Below, piece after piece: positions 10,646-19,150 of a stretch of 64,000 nt of DNA (position 1 is the first letter of the stretch; every line of letters starts with the position of its first letter). The position numbers were made by a program, and so were the translations under genes. The DNA lies in the NCBI GenBank assembly GCA_024427265.1, contig JAKSVP010000001.1:1-64000 (forward strand), written 5' to 3'. This DNA is from Mycoplasmoidaceae bacterium. Its GTDB lineage: Bacteria; Bacillota_I; Bacilli_A; Mycoplasmatales; Mycoplasmoidaceae. The notes below the pieces were generated by a model. It was not told the origin of the DNA, ran no database searches, and saw only the letters and a program-made list of their open reading frames with translations.

Positions 10646-12238
10646 ATGAAAAAGCCTTTAATTCATACCATAGGTAAAGCTGCTTTAGTACCATTTTTAA
10701 CCATATCTTCATTGGTGTCTATATCTAATTTAAGTAGTTGTGGTTCCACTTTAAAAATTAAAGCTCCAAGTGATAGCAATTTTGTAGGATATGTCAACAC
10801 CGTTCATTCTGGATACGTTACAATAGGTAAATTTTCATATAATGGTTCACTTGACAGTATTGATGACATATCTATAACTCATACTTTTAAACAAGGTTTT
10901 GCTTCATTCGAACCATCAATTTCAGATATAGATTTTACAAATAAAACATTTTCTGTAATTTTAAAAATATCAAATGGTTATAAAGGCAATATTAATGGTT
11001 CACTTCAATTTTCATCAAATCAAAGAAAAATTGTATTTGAATCAAGGAATTTTTGCATTGAAATAAGACAACGTGTCTCAATCCAATTACCATCAGTTTC
11101 ATTAGATACTAATGTCATTCTGGATACTTTTCCTGAACGCCTAATTGCAAATACACCGATTTTTACATGTAGTGGAATTGATGACTTTATGAAACTTCAT
11201 GTATCATCAACGTTTAGTGATGAAGTTGTAGAATTTCAAACAACCGTTAAAGAGGAAGAAGAAGACAATAAATTTCATGTGAAAATACAAATAAGTAATG
11301 CTACTAAGGCTCAAGATTTTTTTGGACATTTGATATTTGAATACTCATATGGTGACACTAAAGTCAAAATTTTAGAAACAAACGATTTTAAATTATCAAT
11401 TTTGCCTGAGAGATCAATTATTGAACCAAAATACGAAAAGCAAGATATTATTTTGACAGACAAAAAAGCGAGTTTTACACTTGATGGTTTTCAATTTAGG
11501 GATATCGATATGCCTGTCCATTTAGACCCAGTTGTTACTTTTCCTTCTGGACAATCTTTTCCTGGTGATTACACAGCTAGCATTATTAATTGAAACACAT
11601 ATTTCAACACTTTTTCTATTCAAATAGATATTACAAACGGCACATTTACAGATCAACCAATTGAATTTAATATCTCATTCATATATCAGGAAAGCTTAGC
11701 ATACTCAATAGAAACATATTATGCTCAATTTTATGTTCCTATTTCAGAAGATGATTTAGATATAGAAATTAATGAAGAAAGTAATTTGGTTGAATTAGTA
11801 GGTTTTTCAGATCCACTGGAATATGATTACAATACCTTTCTAGTTCCTGATTGAGTACAATCAATTTCATTATCAAATCAAGCAAAAAGAGTGTTGACTG
11901 AAAAAGAACTTTATCTTATGCTACCAAGACAAGGCGACTTAGTTAATATTAGTGATCATTGTTTTGAAGGCTGTAGCGGACTAATTGGAACACTATTTTT
12001 CCCTTCTACACTTCTTTCGGTTGGAACAAGCCCCTTTTATTCAACGTCATTTACCGTGTTAGATTTTACAGATTACAATGAAATCCCTATATGGTTTCAT
12101 CACACTCGTACACTTGATGGACTACAAGGGACTCAAGGAACTGTTTTAGTATCAGCTGATATACCTATCGATGTTTGAGATGAGCGATTGACAATAGAAG
12201 GTTTAGATACTCGTTTTTGAAACATAGTACAAGTATAG
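10646..12238 (+). CDS. Lipoprotein with three beta-rich repeats and a short BspA-type repeat plus cap
   Basis: A 530-residue protein with lipobox NLSSC (Cys32). Three tandem units of about 110 residues have core strands FSVILKISNG (near 103), FHVKIQISNA (near 210) and FSIQIDITNG (near 323). The same unit occurs in the genes at 250 and 4338. Near residues 420-470 there is a single BspA-like repeat (VNISDHCFEGCSGL), followed by the locus-specific cap (DFTDYNEIPIW, GTVLV, VWDERL, FWNIV). It therefore joins the two surface architectures of the locus in one chain. It is transcribed away from the four-gene operon and followed two bases later by ispD, which may be co-transcribed. Confidence 0.83.
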
Positions 12239-12240
12239 TT

Positions 12241-12852
12241 ATGAATAAATATGCAATAATTTTAGCAGCTGGAAATGGAAGGAGATTAGCTGCTAAAAAG
12301 CCTAAGTGCTTCATTGATATTAATAAAAAACCAATTTATCAATATAGCTTAGAACTATTTCAAATTTTACCTCAAATTAAGCAAGTAATTTTAGTTGTTC
12401 CTAAACAATATCTATCAAAGATAAAACCTGAAAATGATAAAGTAAAAATTATTAGTGGTGGATTGACTAGAAATGAATCATTTGAATTAGCTATTCAAGC
12501 TATCAAAAATATAAAAATAAATGATAAATTAATCATACACGATGCAGCAAGAATCAATGTTCAATTGCAAGACATCATAAATGTTGTTAAAAGCAAAGAA
12601 AAATTTGGAACCCTATGTTACATAGGCAAAGCCAATAAATCAGATTTTCGTATAGGAAAATATAACATACAAACACCACAATTTTGTTTGTTTTCCGTAT
12701 ATAAAAAATCACACAAAAATAAACTAGGAAAAGACTTATTTAGTTACCTGAACCTAAAACCAACTCTTAGTAATTTTATTGTTTCAACAAACAAAGAAAA
12801 AAACTTTAAAATTACCTTTAAATCAGATTTAGAAAAAGCTAAATCTATATAA
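12241..12852 (+). CDS. ispD: 2-C-methyl-D-erythritol 4-phosphate cytidylyltransferase (IspD)
   Basis: A 203-residue IspD-type nucleotidyltransferase that would transfer CMP from CTP to methylerythritol phosphate in the MEP isoprenoid pathway. Visible family motifs are the N-terminal IILAAGNGRRL loop with PKCFIDINKKPI, the central GGLTRNES and the hallmark HDAARI. It is slightly shorter than typical IspD (about 225-235). An upstream in-frame ATG at 12217 lies inside the preceding gene; 12241 is chosen because the core strand begins three residues later. ispF is at 31788, supporting an intact pathway. The alternative, a CTP-dependent sugar or ribitol cytidylyltransferase, is less likely given ispF. 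Confidence 0.83.
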   Translation: MNKYAIILAAGNGRRLAAKKPKCFIDINKKPIYQYSLELFQILPQIKQVILVVPKQYLSKIKPENDKVKIISGGLTRNESFELAIQAIKNIKINDKLIIHDAARINVQLQDIINVVKSKEKFGTLCYIGKANKSDFRIGKYNIQTPQFCLFSVYKKSHKNKLGKDLFSYLNLKPTLSNFIVSTNKEKNFKITFKSDLEKAKSI

Positions 12853-12870
12853 CATTTACTTAAAATTATT

Positions 12871-12876
12871 TATAAT
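12871..12876 (+). promoter_or_regulatory. TATAAT box of the deoxynucleoside kinase gene
   Basis: A consensus TATAAT lies 7 bases before the ATG at 12884, with no SD between, consistent with a leaderless or near-leaderless transcript. Confidence 0.5.
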
Positions 12877-12883
12877 TTTAAGT

Positions 12884-13606
12884 ATGAGAGTTCCTAAAGA
12901 TTATCAAAAACGTTTTAAAACAAAATGTGTTTTACACGATTATAAAAAACAAAAAGAAGCTAATGCTATTGCAGTCGGCGGAATGATTTCTGCTGGTAAA
13001 TCTACCATAGTAGAAAGAATAGTAAAAGATTATGGTTTTGAACCAGTTTATGAATTAAGTAGTGATCCAAATGATTTAATGAACATCTTATTGGATAAGA
13101 TGTATCAACGTGAACAAATAGCAGAATCTGTTTGTCAATTGCAATTCTTGTTAAACAGATTTACACGTTACAAAAACTGCATTACTAAATCTAAAAATCC
13201 AGCAACAAAAGTGTTTGATAGAACAATCTTTGAAGATAGATTATTTGCTTTTCATAATATGTTGGATCAACCAACAGTATATGAATACTATGAAAAATTA
13301 TGGAGAGATCAAGTTAACCAACTAGTCTATGAAATAGGTACTCCAAAACTTTACATCATTTTAAAGCTTGATTGAGAAAAGTTTTTAGAAAGACTTTATA
13401 AAAGAAATAGATCAGTTGAAATCAAGAACTTTAAGAAAAATGAGACATATTTCCGTTTATTGAATAAAGGTTATATTGAATACTTAACTTCAGTTTGTGC
13501 AGCTTATCGTATTCCTTATATAGTAATAGATGTTGCTGATTTAACTGTAGATCAAGAAATGAAAATTATTGATAAAGAATTAAAAGCAAGAAAAATAATC
13601 AAGTAG
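12884..13606 (+). CDS. Deoxynucleoside kinase (deoxyadenosine/deoxyguanosine kinase type)
   Basis: A 240-residue kinase that would phosphorylate imported deoxynucleosides to dNMPs, essential salvage in organisms lacking de novo synthesis. It has a P-loop GGMISAGKST at about residues 32-41, the DRTIFEDRLF segment corresponding to the DRS/ERS substrate motif near 109, and an arginine-rich LID region ERLYKRNRS near 170. Length and order fit the dNK family. Which nucleoside it prefers cannot be told from sequence alone. A TGA(Trp) at 13373 is read through. TATAAT lies 7 bases before the ATG. Its stop codon TAG is embedded in a terminator hairpin shared with the convergent yigZ-like gene. Confidence 0.88.
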
Positions 13607-13621
13607 TTATACTACTTGATT
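13597..13621. terminator. Shared bidirectional terminator containing both stop codons
   Basis: A perfect 10-bp stem (AATCAAGTAG / CTACTTGATT) with loop TTATA. The forward TAG (13604-13606) is in the left arm and the reverse gene's TAA (13607-13609) is in the loop. T-rich sequence follows on the forward strand. Confidence 0.75.
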
Positions 13622-14188
13622 TTCTTTTATTGATATCGGTTTAAGATTTAAGAGTTTAAGTTTGCTAGAGATTTTATTCTTATCACCAGCTAAAGTTATT
13701 AAGACAAACTCTTTTTCAAATTTTTTATTGTATATTTCTTGTTTAAAAATGGAATCTATCTTTTTAACTTGACTATATTCAACTTTAATTTGGATTAAGT
13801 CACATACATTGCAAGTTTTAAACTCTGCTAACTTAAGAGTTTGCGTAGCAACGTCCTTAAAGGTTGATCTTAATGGTCCAGGCCCAAACTTAATGCCACC
13901 AAAATATCTAACAACAACTAATAATGTGTAGTTAAGTTTAGAAGATAGTAGTGCTCCATATATTGGTTTACCAGCAGTACCTGATGGTTCACCACCATCT
14001 GTAAAATAGTATGTTTTATCATCAAAGATGTAAGCATAACAAATATGACTTGCATCTGGATATTCTTTCTTTAAGTAATCAATTTTGTTTTTTACTTCTT
14101 CTTTACTATTTACAATAAATCCAAAGCATAAAAACTTTGATTTTTTAATAGTAAATGAAGAATTAATTTCTTTACTTAAAATTTTCAT
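13607..14188 (-). CDS. YigZ/IMPACT family protein
   Basis: A 193-residue member of the UPF0029/YigZ family. Diagnostic motifs are SHICYAYIF, DGGEPSGTAGKPI and VVVRYFGGIKFGPGPL. Bacterial members are small two-domain proteins (an Impact-type N domain and a DUF1949-like C domain); their cellular role is poorly defined, and eukaryotic IMPACT modulates Gcn2. The full family length is present. It is convergent with the deoxynucleoside kinase and shares its terminator. A TATATT box about 8 bases upstream of the ATG is the only promoter-like signal; no SD is seen. Confidence 0.88.
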   Translation of the reverse strand: MKILSKEINSSFTIKKSKFLCFGFIVNSKEEVKNKIDYLKKEYPDASHICYAYIFDDKTYYFTDGGEPSGTAGKPIYGALLSSKLNYTLLVVVRYFGGIKFGPGPLRSTFKDVATQTLKLAEFKTCNVCDLIQIKVEYSQVKKIDSIFKQEIYNKKFEKEFVLITLAGDKNKISSKLKLLNLKPISIKENQVV

Positions 14189-14235
14189 AGTGAAAAAATA
14201 TAATAATATACAATTATTATAATAAAATGTAATGT

Positions 14236-15732
14236 ATGCAAAAACTAGGGTTTGACACTAAAAAGTATTTAAAAATACAAAAGAAAGCAATTTTAGATAG
14301 AGTTAAGAAGTTCGATTCAAAACTTTACCTAGAATTTGGTGGCAAATTGGTAGATGATATGCACGCAGCTAGAGTTTTGCCTGGCTTTGATAGCGATGCA
14401 AAACTACAATTACTTGTGCAATTTAAAAAAGATGCTGAAGTAATTATTGCAGTAAATGCACAAGACTTAATTAATAACAAAGTTAGAGTAGACTCTAATT
14501 TATCTTATCAAGCAGAAGTTGAAAGACTAATAGAAGTTTATTCAACAATCGGAATTCCAATTGCTGGTGTTGTTATTTCAATGTATGAAGATTCACCAAA
14601 CATTAAGGAATTCATGAGATTGTTAAGAAACCTTGATGTTAAGGTTTATAAACACTATAAGATTGAAGGATATCCAAAGGATCTTCCTAAAATCTTGTCT
14701 AAAGATGGTTTAGGTAAAAATGAATATGTTGAAACACATCGTAAAATAGTTATCGTAACTGCACCAGGTCCTGGTTCAGGAAAGATGGCAACATGTTTAA
14801 GCCAACTATATCATGCTCACTTAAGAGGTAAAAAAGCAGGATATGCTAAATATGAAACATTCCCAATTTGAAACTTGCCTCTTAAACATCCGGTAAATAT
14901 TGCTTATGAAGCAGCAACGCTAGAATTGAATGATGGTAACATGATTGATCCATTCCATCTAGAACATTATGGTGAAACTGCAACTAACTACAACAGAGAT
15001 ATTGCTAGCTTCCCATTATTAAAGGCAATCTTTGAACAATTATATGGACGTAGTCCATACTACTCTCCAACAGATATGGGAGTTAACATGATTGGTTTTG
15101 CTATTACAAACGACCGTATTTGTAAAGTAGAAGCTAAAAAAGAAATTGTTCGTAGATACTATGGAGCATTAAAAGATGTCTTCTTAGGTAAATATGATGA
15201 CTCTATTGTAACTAAAGCAGAATATTTAATGCATGATGCTGGTGTTAAAGCAGAAGATAGAGTATGTGTCAAAGCTTGTTTAGATAAAAAAGATAAAGTA
15301 AAAACACACACTGTAGCTATAGAACTTAAGCGTGGAGTGATTGTAACAGGTAAGAAGTCCAAAGACCTTACTGCTTCAGCTGCAGCAATTATAAATGCAT
15401 TAAAAACACTTGGAAACATAAAAGATGATATTTACTTAATGTCTCCATATGTTCTAGATCCAATTAAGAAAATGAAGCATGATTCATTTGGATATAGAGG
15501 AAGATTAAATCTTTCTGAAGCATTAATTGCTTTAGCAATTCAATCATTAACTAATCCACTTGCTTCTATTGCATTAAAACAACTTCCTTTATTAAGAGGA
15601 ACGCAAGCACATGCTAGTTGTATCTTAATGCAAGCTGAACAACAAGTATTTAAAAAACTTGGAATTAATATAACAGAACAAGCTTGCTCATATATCTCAG
15701 CATTAAAAATTGAAAAAGAAAAAGAGGAATAA
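14236..15732 (+). CDS. DUF1846 (UPF0371) family protein
   Basis: A 498-residue protein matching the DUF1846/UPF0371 family in full. It starts MQKLGFDTKKYLKIQ, has FGGKLVDDMHAARVLPGF near residue 37, and a P-loop-like APGPGSGKMATCLSQLYH near 177. The middle (HPVNIAYEAATLELNDG, YSPTDMGVNMIG) and the C-terminal RGTQAHASC are also typical. Its biochemical role is not known to me; the P-loop-like segment suggests nucleotide binding. One TGA(Trp) at 14869 is read through. TATAAT at 14218-14223 lies 12 bases before the ATG. The stop codon lies in the loop of the following terminator. Confidence 0.9.
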
Positions 15733-15745
15733 TTCCTCTTTTTTT
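15719..15745 (+). terminator. Intrinsic terminator overlapping the DUF1846 stop codon
   Basis: Stem AAAGAGGA / TCCTCTTT around loop ATAAT, followed by a T-run. The TAA stop (15730-15732) lies within the loop. It probably also serves pduL on the other strand. Confidence 0.75.
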
Positions 15746-15746
15746 C

Positions 15747-16340
15747 TTATTTAACGATATGACCCATTACAGTGCCAGAGCAATTTGCAGCATTTGATTC
15801 ATCTGTATCAATGTGCATTGCTAGTTTGTAAGTTGGTTTAACTCTAACAACTGTGTCATCAAAGATTAACTTACGATCTTTAGTGTTAACTTCAACTTTT
15901 ACGATGTCACCATTATTAACACCTAATTCTTGTGCATCTTCTGGTGTCATGTGTACATGACGTTTGGCAACAATTAAACCTTCCTTAAGTTCTACTTTAC
16001 CAGCAGGACCTACGATTGTAATTGGAGCAGAACCTTCGATGTGTCCTGATTCTCTAATAACAACAGGAACTTTTAATCCTCTTGCGTCAGTTGCTGAGAC
16101 TTCAACTTGGTTGTGATCTCTAACCGGCCCAAGGATTGAAACACCTTTTAACATAGTGTTTTGTCCTGTTTTAGGGTTAACTGGACCCATTAAGTCAACT
16201 TTTGTACCACTTAAAAATTCTCCAGGTTGTAATAATGGTTTCTTAACTTCTAATTTAAATCCAGCACCACAAAGAATTTCTAGAGTTTCTTGTGTAACAT
16301 GAACGTGTCTTGCACTAGTTTCAACAATAAATTCTTTCAT
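15747..16340 (-). CDS. pduL: Phosphate acyltransferase, PduL type
   Basis: A 197-residue PduL-type phosphotransacylase, unrelated to Pta, that interconverts acyl-CoA and acyl phosphate. Both PTAC repeats are present: ETSARHVHVT near the N-terminus and AKRHVHMTPEDAQELG near residue 124, carrying the zinc-binding histidines. Also typical are SILGPVRDHNQVEVS and the C-terminal LAMHIDTDESNAA. There is no encapsulation peptide at the N-terminus and there are no microcompartment genes nearby, so a cytosolic acetate-forming role is likely. The product would feed an acetate kinase for ATP, with acetyl-CoA supplied by the pyruvate formate-lyase at 63678. An SD (AGGAGA) lies 6 bases before the ATG. It diverges from coaD over 70 bases. 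Confidence 0.9.
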   Translation of the reverse strand: MKEFIVETSARHVHVTQETLEILCGAGFKLEVKKPLLQPGEFLSGTKVDLMGPVNPKTGQNTMLKGVSILGPVRDHNQVEVSATDARGLKVPVVIRESGHIEGSAPITIVGPAGKVELKEGLIVAKRHVHMTPEDAQELGVNNGDIVKVEVNTKDRKLIFDDTVVRVKPTYKLAMHIDTDESNAANCSGTVMGHIVK

Positions 16341-16410
16341 TTTTTATCTCCTATTAATAATAATTTTAACATAATCTAATAATATATTAAAATATATTAT
16401 TAGGTATCTT

Positions 16411-16851
16411 ATGAGAAAAGAAATAAATGCAATGTTTCCGGGATCATTTAACCCTATTCATGCTGGACATTTAGATATTATAAAAAGAGCAAGCAAACTG
16501 TTTGATAAGTTTTATGTTGTTATTTCTGTTAACGACTACAAACCCCAAACAGTTAGTTGCAAAGTAAGAATTGCTAAAGCTAAAAAAGCTATAGCAAAGT
16601 TAAATTTAAAGAATGTTATTGTTGTTGGCAATAACGGGTTAACCGTTAAATTTGCAAAGCAACATAACATTTCTGTAATAGTTAGAAGCATTAGAAATTA
16701 TATTGATGCTATTTATGAAATGGATATGGCTAAAGCTAACCATAGTTTGGACAACAAAATTGAAACTATGATTATGCTTCCTAAATCAGAGCTTACTAAT
16801 TTATCTTCTACAGCATTAAGATATTTAAAGGATGCTAAGAAAAGAAAATAA
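16411..16851 (+). CDS. coaD: Phosphopantetheine adenylyltransferase (CoaD)
   Basis: A 146-residue CoaD catalysing ATP-dependent adenylylation of 4'-phosphopantetheine to dephospho-CoA. Motifs are PGSFNPIHAGH (nucleotidyltransferase HxGH), RASKLFDKFYVVISVN, and IVRSIRNYIDAIYEMDMA with the conserved arginine before the E-x-x-M/A helix. The C-terminus is a little shorter than usual (about 160), with LSSTALR matching the usual SSS-x-R ending. The stop overlaps the start of mutM (TAATG), so translation is probably coupled. A TATTAT box is 10 bases before the ATG. Confidence 0.87.
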   Translation: MRKEINAMFPGSFNPIHAGHLDIIKRASKLFDKFYVVISVNDYKPQTVSCKVRIAKAKKAIAKLNLKNVIVVGNNGLTVKFAKQHNISVIVRSIRNYIDAIYEMDMAKANHSLDNKIETMIMLPKSELTNLSSTALRYLKDAKKRK

Positions 16852-17681
16852 TGCCTGAATTTCCTGAAGTTAGAACATTTATTAATCATTTAAAGAAACA
16901 ACACATGTTAGGACAAAAAGTAACAAGTGTTAATTTTATTGATGATAAAGTTCTAAAAAATTCTAATCAAAAAACTTTTTCTAAATTTATTGTTGGTGAA
17001 AAGTTTGTAGATATAGATCAAATAGGCAAATTAATAGTTATTACTTTATCTAACGATAAATATTTAACCATTCATTTAAGAATGGAAGGAAAACTATTCT
17101 TTATTGATTCATCTATTAAACCAGATAAATTTACCATGGTAGAAATGATATGTGGTAAAAAGAAATTAGTATATTTAGATTTTAGAAAATTTGGAACCTT
17201 CTATATATATAGGACAAAGAATGAATTTTTAAAATCTACTGAAGTTACTAAAATGGGACCACAACCATTTGACAGCAAACTAACTGCTTCATACTTGATT
17301 GATTGTTTTACAGATAAATCACAATCAATTAAAACATCATTACTAGACCAAAGCATTATTGCTGGCATTGGAAATATTTATGCAGATGAAATTTTATTTG
17401 AATGCAAGATAAACCCTCAACGTAAAGCCAAGCATGTATCTAAAATTGATTGTGAACATATTATCAAATCATGTAGAAAGATTATGAAGCAAGCAATCGA
17501 AAACTCAGGAACAACAGTTTCATCATATGCTTTTGCTCCAAACCATGCAGGAAGTTTCCAAAAGTATTTAAAAGTACACACTAGAGAAAATCAACCTTGT
17601 AAAGTTTGTAAAACAAAAATTAAAAAAATAACTGTAAATGGAAGAGGAACATATTACTGTCCTAAATGTCAAGAAAAATAA
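16851..17681 (+). CDS. mutM: Formamidopyrimidine-DNA glycosylase (MutM/Fpg)
   Basis: A 276-residue bifunctional DNA glycosylase/AP lyase removing 8-oxoguanine and formamidopyrimidines. It starts MPEFPEVRT with the catalytic Pro2 and Glu3, and has the conserved Lys-containing HLRMEGKL near residue 80. The H2TH region is LLDQSIIAGIGNIYADEILF, and the zinc finger ends the protein (two CxxC pairs with NGRGTYYCPKC). Length and order are typical. It overlaps coaD by one base and is followed directly by a strong terminator. Confidence 0.95.
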   Translation: MPEFPEVRTFINHLKKQHMLGQKVTSVNFIDDKVLKNSNQKTFSKFIVGEKFVDIDQIGKLIVITLSNDKYLTIHLRMEGKLFFIDSSIKPDKFTMVEMICGKKKLVYLDFRKFGTFYIYRTKNEFLKSTEVTKMGPQPFDSKLTASYLIDCFTDKSQSIKTSLLDQSIIAGIGNIYADEILFECKINPQRKAKHVSKIDCEHIIKSCRKIMKQAIENSGTTVSSYAFAPNHAGSFQKYLKVHTRENQPCKVCKTKIKKITVNGRGTYYCPKCQEK

Positions 17682-17683
17682 AA

Positions 17684-17705
17684 AAGGCCCATAGGCCTTC
17701 TTTTT
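17684..17705. terminator. Intrinsic terminator after mutM, shared with convergent ABC gene
   Basis: Stem AAGGCC / GGCCTT with loop CATA, flanked by A-run and T-run so that it can work on both strands. The reverse gene's stop (17704-17706) lies in the T-run. Confidence 0.8.
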
Positions 17706-19140
17706 AATGCGTAGATGATCAATCTAATTGTTCAACAGTCTTACGTGTTTTATTTTCATAATTTTGAGCTATGTAACCTGAATTTACCTTTATTACTCTT
17801 GTAGCCAAATCAGCAAAGATTGGGTTGTGAGTGACAATAATAACTGTTGTTTTATAGTTTTTGTTAATGTCAACAAATAGTTGAAGGATTTGCTTTGACA
17901 TTTCTTCATCTACTGCTCCAGTTGGTTCATCACCAAACACAATTGCAGGGTTTTTAGCCATTGATCTAGCTACGGATACACGTTGTTGTTGCCCCCCAGA
18001 TAATTCGTGAGGGAATTTTTTTGCATGTTCTGACATACCAACAGTTTTTAATAAGTCATCAATATTTAAACGCTTTGATTTATCAGATTGTAAGTTTCAA
18101 CCAATTTCTACATTTTCTCTTACATTAAGGTTTGGTAACAAACCGTATTGTTGGAAGATATAACCAATGTTATCTTTTCTAAATTGAGTTAATTGGTTAT
18201 CTGTCATTTTAATAAGGTTATTACTATTAACAATAGTCTTACCGTATGTTGCTTTGTCCATACCAGACATAATGTTTAATAATGTAGTCTTGCCAGAACC
18301 TGATGGTCCTAAAATAACAACAAATTCACCACGTTTAATTTTTAAATTAAATCCTTTAAGAACCTTAGTTGCCATTCATTTGTTGTAATAGTATTTTGTA
18401 ATATTTTCAAAATCAATAACATATTCTGAATGAACTGTTGGAACATAGTTCTTATTTGCTTTGTGCGATAATGCGTCAAACTTTTTGATTAGTTTAGCAT
18501 ATTGCATTGATCTAAATGTTTCATCTAGACTCCTTTTTCTATCTTTACATGCTGTAATCTTCTTTTCTAAGATTGAAGCTTGTTTTAATCAGAAGTCTTT
18601 TGTCTTCTTTGATCTAGAATCAATGTAATTGAATTTACCTTTAAGAATTTGGTTCACAACTTCCAATTCAAATTGGAATCTTCTTAAATTAGAATTGTTT
18701 TGGGTTAAGACTCTTAATCTTCTAGCAGGGAAGTGGTTATCAGTAAATTCTTTGTTTTCATATGCAGAAACTATTGCATATAGTTCATCAGCTGTAATAT
18801 TCTTTTTACCAGCAGCACAGTTGTGGTCATATAAAAGAAGATTAATGTAGTGAGATAGTTTTGACTTTAATGTTAAAACATTATTTTCAGCTAAAGCTAA
18901 TCTCTTAGTAGCATCTTTTTTAATTTGGTATTTTTCCAGATTAGTGATAGCAGGAGCAGCATTGTAAGCTTTCTTGGCACTACTTAATTCAGCAAAAGCA
19001 TTTTTATAAATATCTAAGTAATATGACAAACGTTCAGCGTTCTTTGTCATAATTCTTTTTTTCTTACCATTAGGAATATGATTTAAATTTTTTAAATCAT
19101 TAACGGTTGTAAATACTTTTTTCTTTTGTAATTCTTTCAT
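17704..19140 (-). CDS. ABC transporter ATPase (MacB/LolD type) with a long N-terminal extension
   Basis: A 478-residue protein. Residues about 1-235 are lysine-rich, mainly helical and probably coiled-coil (KNAFAELSSAKKAYNA, ALAENNVLTLKSKL), and match no family I recognise. From about residue 240 it is a complete ABC ATPase: Walker A GPSGSGKT, Q-loop IFQQYGLLP, signature LSGGQQQR, Walker B AIVFGDEP and H-loop THN. The SD AGGAG lies 8 bases before the ATG, just after the stop of the permease gene, so the two form one transporter. Related systems export peptides or extract lipoproteins; the substrate here is unknown. Typical MacB/LolD ATPases are about 230 residues, so the extension is unusual. 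Several TGA(Trp) codons are read through. Confidence 0.85.
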
Positions 19141-19150
19141 AATGCTTCTC

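Noticed and set aside
1..12238. Lipoprotein locus as a phage- or transposon-borne island
   Set aside because: No integrase, transposase, direct repeats or tRNA-flanked ends are seen, and base composition and TGA use match the rest.
12217..12240. Longer ispD start at 12217
   Set aside because: It lies inside the preceding lipoprotein gene and adds residues before the conserved N-terminal strand, with no SD.
15747..16340. PduL as part of a microcompartment
   Set aside because: There is no shell-protein gene nearby and no encapsulation peptide at its N-terminus.
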